Below, in pieces: positions 12,010 to 25,300 of a stretch of DNA of 64,000 nt. Both the position numbers and the translations under genes were made by a program. Numbering within the stretch: position 1 is the first letter of the stretch; each line of letters begins with the position of its first letter. The notes beneath the pieces were generated by a model. The model ran no database searches. It saw nothing but the letters and a program-made list of their open reading frames with translations, and was not told the origin of the DNA. This stretch comes from Hanleya hanleyi (taxonomy: Eukaryota > Mollusca > Polyplacophora > Lepidopleurida > Hanleyidae): the NCBI GenBank assembly GCA_036873755.1, contig JAVTVY010020614.1, forward strand, positions 1-64,000, in the 5' to 3' direction.

Positions 12010-12065
12010 AGATAGTTAAATGTCATCCCTGCAGGATGGACATCTAACTTCCGGTGGGAAGGATG
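12010..12065. repeat. Hairpin and purine tract before LTR C
   Basis: AGTTAAATGTCATCC-CTGCAG-GATGGACATCTAACT forms a nearly perfect stem of about 15 bp. It is followed by TCCGGTGGGAAGGATG and the LTR start TGTAAAATAT. The position fits a polypurine tract with an adjacent stem-loop. Confidence 0.6.
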
Positions 12066-12909
12066 TGTAAAATATCAAATGAGATAATGAAGGTTTATAC
12101 TCATTCATATTTTGATTAGGTTATTATATAGAAAATCGTATATGTATCTATTTCAGTTTTTACATTTATCTAAATCAGTTTTGGAAAGTTTACTGTAGTG
12201 TCGGTTCACAGGTTTTGATCGGTACGCGTATATACAGTACTTATGTTAAAACTGACCAGGGATGTAATTGAAGTGGTCAGGAAACACCAACAATTGAAGG
12301 TGGCTGATAACAGACTAATGGTATCTGGTACTGCGAGAGACCTGACACTTCAGGTCAAGTTATAGAACTGGATTTACATTGTATATTGTAGAAATGAAAA
12401 GGATAAAGGTCTTCTAGTTTATATGTAAGCTAGAGCCTACATGAATACGGTACGGTATTAAAGTGACCAGATCAGGCCACAGCTTTGCTTAATTAACAAC
12501 CAGTGGCAAGTGTTTATTCCGGCAGGTCCCTAATTAACTGTTTGGGTCCTGTGAGTTAAGAGTTTCGTACCAGCCTATGTGAAGTGTTTTATTTACTGGT
12601 CTGTATAAAACCGTGGTGTTTTGTACAATGATTTAGACTTGAACAACTGTCTCCCTTGAGCATGGCATCGCTCATTGTAAGAAGTGAAATGTTCGTATAC
12701 ATGTATGTTCGTATACTGTACGTACAAGCCATGCTTGCTATGTTACCAGCGAATAAATGCGAGTTTATTGTGAAGAAACATCGATCTTGTGTCAAATCTT
12801 TAGAGGCAAATCTAGAGTCGAACGAGCACTTCTGGTACAGGGTTATATAGAGATCATCCCCGTGTCTATCACCTTTACGTAACAGCTGATCGGACACTAA
12901 AATTCTATA
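12066..12909 (+). mobile_element. LTR copy C
   Basis: This 844-bp block matches LTR A from TGTAAAATATCAAATGAG to AATTCTATA. It is not followed by a PBS; PLE sequence begins at once at 12910. It is either a 3' LTR or a solo LTR. The 12589-12933 and 12656-12850 ORFs lie in the LTR and are not genes. Confidence 0.65.
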
Positions 12910-13370
12910 ACAAGTTACGAAACGTAAGGCCATAGATCTTGCACGCTACGCTATATTGCTATCAGCATGCTGTTTTATATATTAAATAATTAAAATTGTC
13001 ACATTTAACACATGATCTAGTAAATGCTACTAGGCGAGATATCTATAGGCCATATGCAGGTCCCACTGGAGTATTACTGTCCAAAAAAGGGATAGTTTGC
13101 GATGTCGAAATTTGAATCCTCTCTTTGGTCATAAAGTCGACGAGAGAGATTGCCCGCTTTGTGTTTGTAGAGATATATACCTAAATATGATGTGCCTCTA
13201 GGGCTATCTGTAGTTTCCTTCAAATCTAGTGACGGTGGATATATATCCTTCACTGTGTCATTTATATAGCGATTATCCACAGCGAGACGATCGTCTATAT
13301 AGCGTTTGGTGAATGAGAAGGAACGGGCTTCGAATGGATCGGTTATAGAATTGGCAGGTGATCGTTCCAC
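12910..13370 (-). mobile_element. PLE fragment P2
   Basis: RT C-terminal region on the minus strand, encoding the TKRYIDDRLAVDNRYIND segment and the following IYPPSLDLKE motif before frame breaks. The block B counterpart is 43735-44500, which keeps about 100 bp more of the thumb region and the 3' UTR. The YIDD box is present but the element is truncated at both ends. Confidence 0.8.
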
Positions 13371-13389
13371 TGTATGGTACATGTATGCA

Positions 13390-14634
13390 TGTTTAAGCTA
13401 TACAGTATGTTTGTTCATGTTAAGAACGCTGGTCAGTATAGAGGTCAGGTTTCTTTTCAGTGCATATTTTAAAAAGAACAATATAATCTCTTTCCTCAAA
13501 CAGGATTCAGTGCTTAACTTTCAATTAACGGCTGCGTTGAACAGGGAATATATAAGTAAATGTTCCCGAAAGCACATGGGCTCTTGAAAAGAAACATGTC
13601 ACCTGACATAATCGTAAATCTCCATTTGTCAACGGTAGCACGTAAACGTGATTGAATAAGTGTTTGGTTCAATTGTCTTGTTTGTTTAACAGTATATAAG
13701 CGTAATAGACCAATTTGTCTTTAGTCTATATAATATATCTCCCTTGGATCACATGTGTGATTCATTGTAACTGAGGCTATAAGATCTGTCTCCCTTGAAA
13801 ATGGAGTGTTCCTTGTAATAGTCTCTTTACATGATGGCTTATGAGAATTCCTCGTGTATTAACTTTTGTACCACGATCGACTTCTCCAGTGAATAAACAA
13901 CAGCTTATGTTTAAAACAGTGTCTGGTCTTCTGGAAGACATTAGAGGCAACTTTAAGGTACGAATTTGGAATTTAGGCTTCGGCTTATATGGATGTCATC
14001 TGCCTCAGGTTGAAAGACGTAACAACCCCATAACATCACCCAACCCGTGGAAAAGTCAATATCATATAGTTAACGCCGAAACTTGTAGCTGAGTAGTCAG
14101 GCCTGATGGCCTATGCTACAAAATCCAGCCACTAACGTTTCAGCAGATGCTTCGATCGTTTTACGACGGTGATAGCAGTCCGAACGAGTTTTCATTACCC
14201 GTACCGTGTCCGTCTGTTTACCTCCATAGACGTGAACGAAGTTTAGTTATTTGCAGTCTATGAATTTCGGCAAACATTTTTCTAGCCAAATGTAACCGGC
14301 AAGCCACCCTGTGTTGATAAACATCTGTGGCACGTCATTCAATTCAACTTTGAAAAGTGCAATGTGCCCGCCCACGCCAGCAACCTCCCAACAGCACATG
14401 CTCTGCTCAGTTCAAACAGTCGGTGCGCGAAGTACGCATGCCCCTTCCTCATTAAAATAAGGGATATGGTTTGGAACGTAGTCGAATAGCGCAGATTCAA
14501 TGCCGAAATACAAACCACATATATATTCAGCACAGAGGGATTGATACTCAAGACTAACTTGCAATATAAAATTCATTCACGAAAGGTAAAGGTTACGGAT
14601 AGATAGAACTCGAACAGAAGTCGTATTGCAAGAA
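13390..14634. other. Duplicated stretch without a recognised gene
   Basis: The same sequence is found at 44520-45766. ORFs at 13306-13587, 13841-14092 and 14339-14551 are mirrored in block B with only a few changes, but this reflects the recent duplication rather than coding constraint. I see no domain or splice-site support. Confidence 0.4.
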
Positions 14635-15204
14635 TTTATAGCTTATTGGAGAGTTTACAATGTCATGTTTAAGTGAACAAATAATTAAGTAGAATACCAC
14701 CTCTCAGGAGAATTACTAATATCCTCATCCAACAATACCAGGAGTTAACCCCTTGATCTGATTGAATAACAGTCATGATCATGAACTCAGTGCATTACTT
14801 TTGTATATATTTAACAAATTAACATGAACCGTACAAAGCACTGAGAACCCCTCGGCCTTTGTGGTATTAAAATAGGGTCCTTGTTGAACAACAAACAGTT
14901 GATGACAACAAGCAATTAGTGAAAAGATGACAATTTAACCTGGTAGTGAATCAGAAATGTAGGTCAATCTAACTAATTTATAAGGTTTCTGTGTCATAAT
15001 CAGTTTAGTACACTTGGTAATGATAGACAGAGACGGACATATTACGTACGCACACAAAAGTTGACAATACTCCAATATCAATTTTGATTGCAGTCCAAGA
15101 GCCTAGACACAATCACCCTTGAAATACGGTAGTTATAAACCAATAGGTGACAAAATGAACAGCGTTGACCCATTGACTCCCCAAAATAGAGCTTTAAGAC
15201 CATA
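14635..15204. repeat. Segment inverted relative to block B
   Basis: Between AGTCGTATTGCAAGAA and ACATATGAGAAG this segment reads TTTATAGCTTATTGG ... CTTTAAGACCAT. In block B (45767-46336) the same flanks enclose its reverse complement. Size is about 568 bp. No obvious long inverted repeat flanks it. Confidence 0.9.
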
Positions 15205-15469
15205 TACATATGAGAAGAAATATTGGTGCTCCAAGTCATAACTATTCTTCAGATATGGTGGTAACAATCAATTCATGATAAATTGACACATTTTGTCGGG
15301 TCATTCTCCTTGATGTTCAATAGGCTTCTGCTCTGTGACCATATGCATGTGTGATGCAAATTTGGTATTCTTATGTATAGTCATTCTTGACATATGGTGG
15401 CAAAGAGAAATCGAAGGCGGACGGACGTACATGATGACGACAATACCGTTCGGGCGATTTTGCCCTAGG

Positions 15470-15935
15470 GGTAAAAATGGTTTATCCTTACCAGACCGGG
15501 GGGGGGATTAAACTTTTTACCCTATCTCCAGAACGACAGACAATTGAGAGTTGATACTTTGTAGTTTATCATATTGGAGTCATTTTAAGCCTATTTGCTT
15601 AATCCCCGAGCAAAGGATCATAGGTAAATTCAAAATGGAGTTCATGTGGGGAACCAAAAAAGTGATGTTTTCATAACTTTTCTTCACGATTCCAGGTATT
15701 TTTTGTGAAGAAATTACACAAATAAAAAATAGAAAACTCTGACCGAAAAAATGACGTCATCTTGGATTTTTTAAAACATTTTCTGGTAGAGCTTAACTCA
15801 AGGGTATTGTATGGTAAGTTTCAGCCCCTAGCTCAAGGGGTAATTAAAACAATTAGGGGGACCGAAATGCACCCCTCGACCAGGACAGGTCTCCCACCTG
15901 GACAGGTCCCAAAAATCCCAGGCCAGATAGGGTTA
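15470..15935 (+). repeat. Dispersed repeat R1 copy
   Basis: It runs from the G9 tract after TTACCAGACC through ATGACGTCATCTTGG to the CAGGCCAGATAGGGTTA terminus. The block B copy is 46622-47092. The ORF at 15762-16007 lies inside it and is not a gene. Confidence 0.6.
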
Positions 15936-16283
15936 AAGAAGTTGTCGATTCTCAGTCGAAGAGCTAGTGATATTGGGAACAAATTACGTAACGAAAATAT
16001 CGCCTAGCAATGCCTCACGGGAAATAAAATATTCTGTTACATCCGGCGGTGTGCCGTGCGGGCGGAAATTCTGTTGATATTTGAGGTATTATATCCTAAC
16101 GAGGTGGTTAACAGTCGAAGTGGAAAAGAAAAGTTTGAGGACACATAGCAAGGCATATATCAGTCTCTGTACTTATGAGTAAATGATAGGGAAATTATTG
16201 TAATAAAACAAATCCGTAGTTTTGCAGATAACACTGACATATGCTGAGGTTCCGGTAGGGTGTTCTGTTTTTCATGCCAGGGT

Positions 16284-16374
16284 CTACAGCACGTGGTCGC
16301 TGAGCTTATTCGGTGTCCAAATATCCACATAGGTTTTCAGTTGTCCATCGACGCACTTGAAAATCTCCACATTC
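16284..16374 (-). CDS. Gene 1 exon 4 (last coding exon)
   Basis: The acceptor is TTTCTTCGTTACAG. The exon starts with one base completing K124, then NVEIFKCVDGQLKTYVDIW and TPNKLSDHVL, then TAG. The DG...YVDIW pattern is typical of the C-terminal strands of DUF4440 proteins. The minus-strand ORF 16306-16602 is another frame over this exon. Confidence 0.85.
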
Positions 16375-19300
16375 CTGTAACGAAGAAATTAAAAAGCTGT
16401 AGTATGTATGTACATCTACCTTTCTCATATCGTCGCTATATAGCTGAAATATTGCTGAGCGCGAGGTTAAACCTAAATTCTCTCTCTCTCTTCCTTTCTC
16501 ATATTTATGTCTCCCCGCAGTGAACCGGTCTATCAATATATTGAATGTATCATACACGTCTGGCAGTATATCTTTATAAGATATGTAGAGCATGCGAAAC
16601 ATTTTGAAAAGCCAACCTCAATCTGTATATATAATTCAAGAAATTATATATTGAGCATAGAATAAATAAATAAAGATATATTACACAGAATTTGCAGTTT
16701 CTTCCGCATGCACAAACCTATGAAATAACCGTTTTGATAGGCACGATGCATAGGAATTTTCTTGTATTCGATATGGTAAAGATTACTTAACAAAGACTAA
16801 GAAGGTAACACATTAGCCAATAGTCTACTATGCAGGTACACTGGGCGAGTGGGCGAGTACCCAACGCTGTCAGTCGACTTATCAAATATAATATTACAGC
16901 AACTACTAATATTTTTCGAGTGGCTCAACCTGACATGCTCCACGAAAGTGTGCATAACACCTTATTTGTGCTCGGTGTGAAAAGGAATAAGAGCCAAACA
17001 TCGTGATATCACTGAAAAAGGAGAGAGAGAGAAAATAAAGGTTTAACGTCGTGTTCAGTAATATTTCTACTGTATATATAGCGACGAGAGTGTTGAAAGC
17101 GACGTTAAATCATATTCACTCACTCACCCCTACGCGTGCGCGAAATATCGTGCTCTTTTTGCTAGAGAGAGAAACTAAAACACCTCAGACAAATGGAACT
17201 GTCTTCATTCCCTGAGAGTACCATTTTGTGTCAAAAAGCCATATGTCGAGAGCAATCGCTCAATTTGTCCAAGTCACCAGATCGAACACACTCTTAGTTG
17301 CTACGTTTTTCCTCAAGAGCGCGAGTTTTTATCTGCATTGAATTAGCGTTGAAAAAGATTTCTTATATGACAAAGCGAGCTTAGATTTCCCTGCATCATA
17401 CTGTACCTTGAAGATCAGCATCATTATTACAAAGTAAGGTTCAGCTTGCTTTTATAGCCGTCTTTGATTATGGCCGTTTTGTTTCCTTGTGCGCGCAACG
17501 TTGATTAGAGTGAGCAAAAAACCTTACTGGTTTGAAGAGATTATAATTACAGACAATTTTTTTCAGCCTCGTAGGATAATTTGTTCCCAATAAAATTAAA
17601 TGTAAGAAAGAAAGAAAATTTATCATAATTTATCCTTTCAAATTTTGTCGAGAGATTTCAAATTCCAGAAATCAAAGAAAAATGACTTAACCACAATTTA
17701 TTAGTCACATCAATTCTCCTCTAGAATTCTGCCATGTCTCGTTGTTGACTTGAAGCATTATCCTGAAACAATGTGTCTAACGTAGATCACGTTTGCTCAA
17801 ACAAAATCTTCTCAAAACTGTCAGAAATGTGGTCAGTTGGCTAAGTGATGCCTGAATATTATACACAAGGTCAATTCAGATGAAAGATTTTGACAGCTTT
17901 CCCGCAAAGTTGATTTATTTCGCAAAACGACCATAATAGGAATGCTACTCACTCTTGGACCGCTTAAAAGTGGGTTTACTTTTCTTGGACGCTGGCGCGA
18001 CCTATACCACTTTTGGATATGAAAAGCACATCTCTGCTGCTCCCTGCGTAGAAGATTCCTCTCTCCGAGTTTCAATTCAAAATATTGTCCATTCGATGAA
18101 AAAGCTAAAAAAAACCCTCGAAAAAACGGCCATAATACCAGGCTGGCCCGTACTCGCCTGTGTGATATACAGAACGCAACCGTTCATCAGCGTAAACTGA
18201 TATAAATGCATGCGTTCTAGCCATTTTCGTTTTCCGTTCGAGTACGGAGGAATGATTGTTATACCCTGTTCACACTCGATTCCAGATCCGCGGAAACATG
18301 TTCACCCTAAATAATAGTTTCTGATCTGGCAAAACGAATTACAAGCGTCTAGTCCGTCATTCATAATCCAGCCGTCGTCCATTAGAGAATATCCGCGTCC
18401 ATAATCCAAAGACCTATTCCATTTTCCACATAACAGTATTAGCACCAAATTCAAAAAGACAATCATAGTATACATAAACATAGGCTTGTTTCCTGCAAGA
18501 GAGAACGTCAACAGTTTTCAATGATGCCGGCAAGACATCATGATGTTCCAAAAATATCAAATCCGTATCGCTGATCAGTATTCTTAATCCATAATATTCG
18601 TTATAGAGTCGTCATCTAAAAAAAAGATGTATCTCAGTCACGCTTTGATTGTGACTGTTCATATGAGTACCATGAGGATCTTGAAGTACATGGGTTCATA
18701 CGGCCCCTAGCCCCGGGTTAAGCGGAATTAGACACAAGTTACGAAACGTAGCGCCATAGATCTTGCACGCTACGTTCGTATTTTGCTATCAGCATGCGAT
18801 ATGTATCGCCAAATTTGAGAAACTTTGAGTGGAGGCGCTTGGTGGAATAGCCCTGTTTTGTAAGTTTCTGCAACAATGTTTTGTGACGTTGATTAAAATC
18901 ATCACATTTAACACAGGATCTAGTAAATGCTACTAAGCGAGATATGTATACGCCATATGCAGGTCCCACTGGAATATTACTATCCAGAAAGGGATAGTTT
19001 ACGATGTCGAAATTGTAATCATCTCTTTTGTCATAAAGTCGACGAGAGAGAATGCCCGCTTCATTTTTATAGAGATAGAGATCTAAATAAGATGTGCCTG
19101 TAGGGCTATCTGTAGTTTCCTTCAAATCCAGTGAAGGTGGATATATATCCTTCACTGCGTCATGTATATAGCGATTATCCACAGCGAGAAGATCGTCTAT
19201 ATAGCGTTTGGTGAATGAGAAGGAACGGGCTTTGAATGGATCGGTTTTTGAAAGCGCCTGCATATAGTCATATTCATAAGAGAACAGATACAGGTCGGCC

Positions 19301-22300
19301 AACAGGGGTGCGCAATTAGTACCCATTGGAATACCTATATCCTGCTGATATATTGTGTTGCCAAATTTCACATAGATATTTTTAATGAGAAATTCAAGCA
19401 ACTCTATAAACAAAGAAACATCCCATGAATGATATCTCTTGTATGTAGTCGAGCTAAAGAATGCTTTATGGCTTCCGACATTAATATATCTACGATCAGT
19501 TTTCTTGAACACAGATACTATTAATGAACTTAGACGGTCAATAAGGTCCTGATGAGGGATTGTAGAAAAATGAGGGATTCACTGGGAAAACCCGAGAAAC
19601 TCATAAAAAATATGATTTACTTTCCGTTATTGTATTTGGGGCAGGACACTTACTTCGCCACTTCAATAAGCTTTCCGTCTGAGTCGAATGCCTCCCAGAG
19701 AAAGTACACTACAGCCTGATCAGATCTAGCGTCCAGTATTTCCAGGCTTTCCTCCAATGTGGATTCCATTGTACCTACTTTCTCCAGGAAAAGTTGCAGA
19801 TCTGAAAACATTGCCAAACAGTGAAACCTAAGTCGTTAAACGTGTTTTGTTTATCGTACAATTTGATAATTCAGTCGAGTGCTGTTATTACAACTTGAGA
19901 CAAATTGAATGCGCCTAGCCTGAAGGGATAGTAGGAATCCACCTCCCAACAACTTTTCCTGCAGTGCCTGCTTATGTCTGTTTATGCTTATTCATTGCAT
20001 AGCATAAGTATAAGATTCAAGACCAATGATACATCTCATACATAGAAGAACAAACCTGCTAAGCATGAGATACACGATGTTGGGAATGTGGAATTTTATT
20101 GTTTTACAACAAATTTTAAAATAAGAACCGAGGTTGAAACCAATAGGTGATGTTAATGGTTCAACTTTTTATGATAGTAGTACGTAGTCATACACAGGAC
20201 TACACCGCCACTGGAGACCAAATAAAATTAAATGGGATACCAAATTACATATAGCACTAATGGCACATCCTATTTAGACCTATATCTCTACAGAAATGAA
20301 GTGAGCCTTCTCTCTCGATTATAATTTCGACATCGTGAACTATCTCTTACTGGACAGCAATATTCCAGTGGGACCATATGGCGTATACATATCTCGCTAT
20401 ACTTATCTGCACAGCCAGAAACGTTTCGATCAACCCAAGATCAGGCAATGTAGAATGGGCCACACCCGATTAACTCTCGAACATTTACTAAAAAAAAGAG
20501 CCAGTCCCAAGGTGTATTCCATGCCATGAAGACACCGTGAAACATATTCTTATCGAATGCATATATTTTAAGATTGTAAGAGATGCTTTTTTTATTTTTA
20601 TCGAATACTGATCAGCGATACGGATTTGATATTTTTGGAACATCATGATGTCTTGCCGGCATCATTGAAAACTGTTGATCGCTTCTCTCTTGCAGGAAAC
20701 AAGCTTATGTTTATGTATATTATGATTGTCTTTTTGAATTTGGTGCTAATACTGTTATATGGAATATGAAATAGGTCTTTGGATTATGGACGCGGATATT
20801 CTCTAATGGACGACGGCTGGATTATGAATGACGGACTAGACGCTTGTAATTGGTTTGTTGCATAAGTTTTAATGTGTTGGATTACTAAGTTATTGGCTTG
20901 AGTACTTGGAATTTTGTTTGATCGTCGCTATATAGCTGAAATATTGCTGAACGCGACATTAAACCTTCTCTCTCTCTTGCTCTCTCTCTCTCTCTCGCCT
21001 AGTAACATTTGCTAGATCCTGTGTATCATAGCCCACCAAGTATGACCCGAAAATCTTTGACTGTTTCAGAGATATTCACTTATAAAGTCGCGTCAGTGAA
21101 TCCGGCGGGGTCGTTTCCCAAGAAAACATAAGAGCATTCACATCCAAATTCTAACGTAACACTAAGGCAACCCTAGATAATGAGGTTGATCCTGTCGGAT
21201 TACAAGCGTCTAGACCGTCATCCTTTAAAGAATATCCGCGTCCATAATCCAAAGACCTATTCCATTTTCCATATAACAGTATTAGCACCAAATTCAAAAA
21301 GACAATCATAGTATACAAAAACATAGGCTTGTTTCCTGCAAGAGAGTAGCGGTCAACAGTTTTCAATGATGCCGGCAAGACATCATGATGTTCCAAAAAT
21401 AACAAATCCGTATCGCTGATCAATATTCTTAATCCATAATATTCGTTATAAAGTCGTCATCTAAAGAATGATGTATCTCACTCACGCTTTGATTGCGACT
21501 GTTCATATGAGTACCACGAGGTCCTTGAAGTACATGGGTTCATACGGCCCCAAGCCCCGGGTTAAGCGAAATTAGACACAAGTTACGAAACGTAGCGCCA
21601 TAGATCTTGCACGCTACGTTCGTATTTTGCCATCAGCATGCGATACGTATCGCCAAATTTTAGAAACTTTGAGTGTAGGCGCTTGGTGGAATAGCCGTGT
21701 TTTTTAAGTTGCTGCACCAGTGTTTTGTGACGTTGATTAAAATCGTCACATTTAACACAGGATCTAGCAAATGCTACTAAGCGAGATATGTATACGCCAT
21801 ATGCAGGTCCCACTGGAATATTACTGTCCAGAAAGGGACAGTTTACGATGTCGAAATTGTAATCATCTCTTTTGTCATAAATTCGACGAGAGAGAATGCC
21901 CGCTTCATTTTTATAGAGATATAGATCTAAATAAGATGTGCCTGTAGGGCTATCTGTAGTTTCCTTCAAATCCAGTGAAGGTGGATATATATCCTTCACT
22001 GCGTCATTTATATAGCGATTATCCACAGCGAGAAGATCGTCTATATAGCGTTTGGTGAATGAGAAGGAACGGGCTTTGAATGGATCGGTTTTTGAAAGCG
22101 CCTGCATATAGTCATATTCATAAGAGAACAGATGCAGGTCAGACAACAGGGGTGCACAATTAGTACCCATTGGAATACCTATATGCTGCTGATATATTGT
22201 GTTGCCAAATTTCACATATATATTTTTAATGAGAAATTAAAATTAAATGAGAAACTCTATAAACAAAGAAACATCCCATGAATGATATCTCTTGTATGTA

Positions 22301-25300
22301 GTAGAGCTAAAGAATGCTTTATGGCTTCTGACATTAATATATCTACGATCAGTTTTCTTGAACAAAGATATTATTAATGAACTTAGACGGTCAATAAGGT
22401 GGTGATGAGGGATTGTAGTATAGAGAGTCGAGAAATCCCATGTGGATACATGTCTGTACGGTATGTGACCTTTAACATCAAGTTCTTCCGTAAGACATTT
22501 TGAGATTTTCAATATCCACATACATTCAACGCCAGAGTTCTTAGAAATAATGGCGCAATACCTTTCCCAAAATGCTTTTACCTCCTGAAGGGCGTTGATT
22601 TGTACTTGGTCAATAGGGTTGACAGAAGCTTGGTGGTGCAGCTTCTAGAACCAGCTATGAATCTAGCTTTATATGGTGATTTATGCATTTTGGGAGTCAA
22701 GTATAGTTTTGCTATGTCGTTATGATTGGTTGAAAGACAAATACCTCTTTCTCTGAGAAACTTTTTGTGATTGTTAAATAAATCTTCCAGAGTAAATGCA
22801 GTTTGGGAGTAAGTAGACGTATTTGATGAAGATATGTCTACACTCAATTCTTTAACCAGCACCTGGTAATAGTAATATTTACATATGAATATTATATTAT
22901 TCGGAGCTTTGTCTGCTGGGACTATGACGAATTTACTCTGGAGATTTGCTAGAACTTCTTGCGAATTGAGGTTTCTCAGTACTTGTTTTGCTTGGGGAAG
23001 AATACTTCTGTCAATATGGCGGATCGTTTCAACGACCTTGCTCTTGGTGAGGTCCAGCCAATCAGCGAGTACTGTAGGTTCAACTTTTTCTCGCTTAGAC
23101 CAATCAATAACGTACTGTTCCAATGCAGACAGGACTATCTTCTGGTCGGCCTTCAGATTTATTCTTCTTGGCTCTTTATATTTAGGTCCCTTCATCAGGA
23201 GTAATTTCAGATCCTTATCATTCACCACATCAAGGTCACCAGTCACAATATGTTTGCATGGTGTATAGATAAAGTTCGACGATTCACAATCACAACTATA
23301 GCCTCCTGACGTGTATAAGATCCAGTCAAACTCCTGGACAGCATTGGAGTAATTGAGTATTTGGTGGCTATAGATTTAGTGTACTTATATGAAATGCAAG
23401 GAGGTTCTGTGAACTTAAAATAGTTTGGCACAGCGTAGCGCACCTCTGGATCATTGAGGATTCGAGGTCCAGTCCTTTATCTAAGTAGTTGAGTTTCAAG
23501 AAAAGCCGATCTTGAGATGTTTCGATTAAGTTCACTGGACGATACAACCGAAAATGCGCTCAACATTAATATGATAGGTCAAGATCATGTGTCAGGTTAA
23601 TGTGAGTGATTGAAATATCATATGTTGTCTTTCATCTGGAATCTGATAGCCGATTAATATGTCAGTAGCCAAGTAGCTTGAATATTGTTATGACAGCTCA
23701 GTGGCATCACCACTCCGTGATCAAAGTTTTTTCTCTCCATCGGCTCGGTGTTCATTTTTCGCACACTGATATAAATTGTCAGTTTCTGTGTGGGCGTCAC
23801 TCGGAAATTTTGTTTTTCGAGCTCCCGAGAGGGGCTTCAGATTGGCTTAAACTATGTACTCGTAATAGACAATGGAGAGGTCCAAGTACAAATCTAGTCA
23901 TATGTGAATGGGATGCAGTTTGCTATAGTAGGAGAATCGGTTCAGGGATACCTATGCTCCTCAATCTCATCAAATTAAGTTATTTGACAGGACCACCCAT
24001 TCGCCATACATAATTCCACAGTCTGTCGGCTAACCACGTAGCTTTCGACATGTAAAGCTGAGTATCGTATTTTAAATGTCGAACTCCTAATAGATAGTTG
24101 ATATTTTTGAAAAAAACAACATGTGGTGTGGATATAATGCATGCACTACATTAGGATACCAAAATGTTTCTTATGTAGCATAATATTTTAACAAGAAATA
24201 TTTCATGTGCGCTATAATATGATCCAACATCCAACATAAATTATTACATTAATCATAAACCACATTTCCACCACCTGTTACAAGAAGACAATATAGCAGC
24301 AACTGTAATACAGTTAAAATAAAAATAAACAGAAGAAATTCTGAGAACCCCAAACAGTACTGCGAATATTGAAGAGAAAGAGAGATATTTAAGGTTTAAA
24401 GTCGCGTTCAGCAATATTTAAGCTATATAGCGACGACCAAACAAAATCCTAAGTACTTAAGCCAATAACTTAGTCATCCAACACATTAAAACACACGCAC
24501 ACATTAAAACAAACCGATTTCTCACAAATAACCCGAGAGAGAGTCCTCTCTCACCCGACTAAAAAGATCTTGCAAAGTCGATAAAAACCGCTCGATGAAA
24601 CGAATCTCTTGAAATATTAAAATCTATGCATTCGATAAGAATATGTTTCACTGCGAGATCTTCGTGGCATGGAATACACCTTGTGACTGGCTCTTTTTTT
24701 TGGTAAATGTTCGTGAGTTAATCGTGTATGGCCGATTCTACATCGCCTGATCATGGTTTGATCGAAACGTTTCTGGCTGTTCAGATGAGTATAGCCTACA
24801 GGTTTTTTGAACTCCTGTAGTTTGTTATTATTCACAGCATCCCATAAAGATTGAAACAGCTGTCTCACACAGGTACAGATAGAGGGTCTGAAATCGCTAT
24901 ATGGGATTACAACATGATCAACCTCATCATCTAGGGCTGCCTTAGTCATTCTATCAGCTTCAGTATTACCTTTGTGTCCAACGTGTCTAGGCAACCAACA
25001 AAACAAAATATCAATCTGTTGATCAAATCCACAGTAATGTAATTGTAGAATATTGGGATGAGTCAAGTTCCATTTTTCATCGCTTGAAGGCATGACTGAT
25101 TTTTGTTTCCTTTTAGTGGACCCAATACCTTCCAGAGTCAACAATATAGCTTTTGCTTCTGGGAATATTGAAAATAACAATATGATCCGTCGATATTTCT
25201 TTTATAATTAACAAAATTGAACATATCAAAGCAAAAAGATGTTTGGTACATTACTATGTTTGCTATTCTCAGCGTGAATATTGGAAATAACAGTGTCATC

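Larger units (their letters stand above)
12910..21734. repeat. Segmental duplication block A
   Basis: It is collinear with 43962-51459 at an offset of about 31.13 kb at the left, shifting to about 29.7 kb at the right because block A holds an extra 1.24-kb PLE. Most aligned stretches look about 95-98% identical by eye. Differences include a 568-bp inversion, a roughly 100-bp deletion at the left PLE piece, a 20-odd bp deletion near 15292, the PLE at 18341-19578 and a replaced segment at 20597-20862. Confidence 0.9.

Noticed and set aside
16306..16602. 98-codon minus-strand ORF, mirrored in block B at 47457-47753
   Set aside because: It lies over exon 4 of the SnoaL-like gene in the wrong frame. 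The splice-consistent frame gives a recognisable domain; conservation between blocks only reflects duplication.
17833..18075. Basic ORF with LLRREQQRCAFHIQKWYRS, extended in block B (48992-49345), considered as an extra exon
   Set aside because: It cannot be joined in phase to exon 3, the directly following exon 4 fits perfectly without it, and the acceptor option leads to an early stop.
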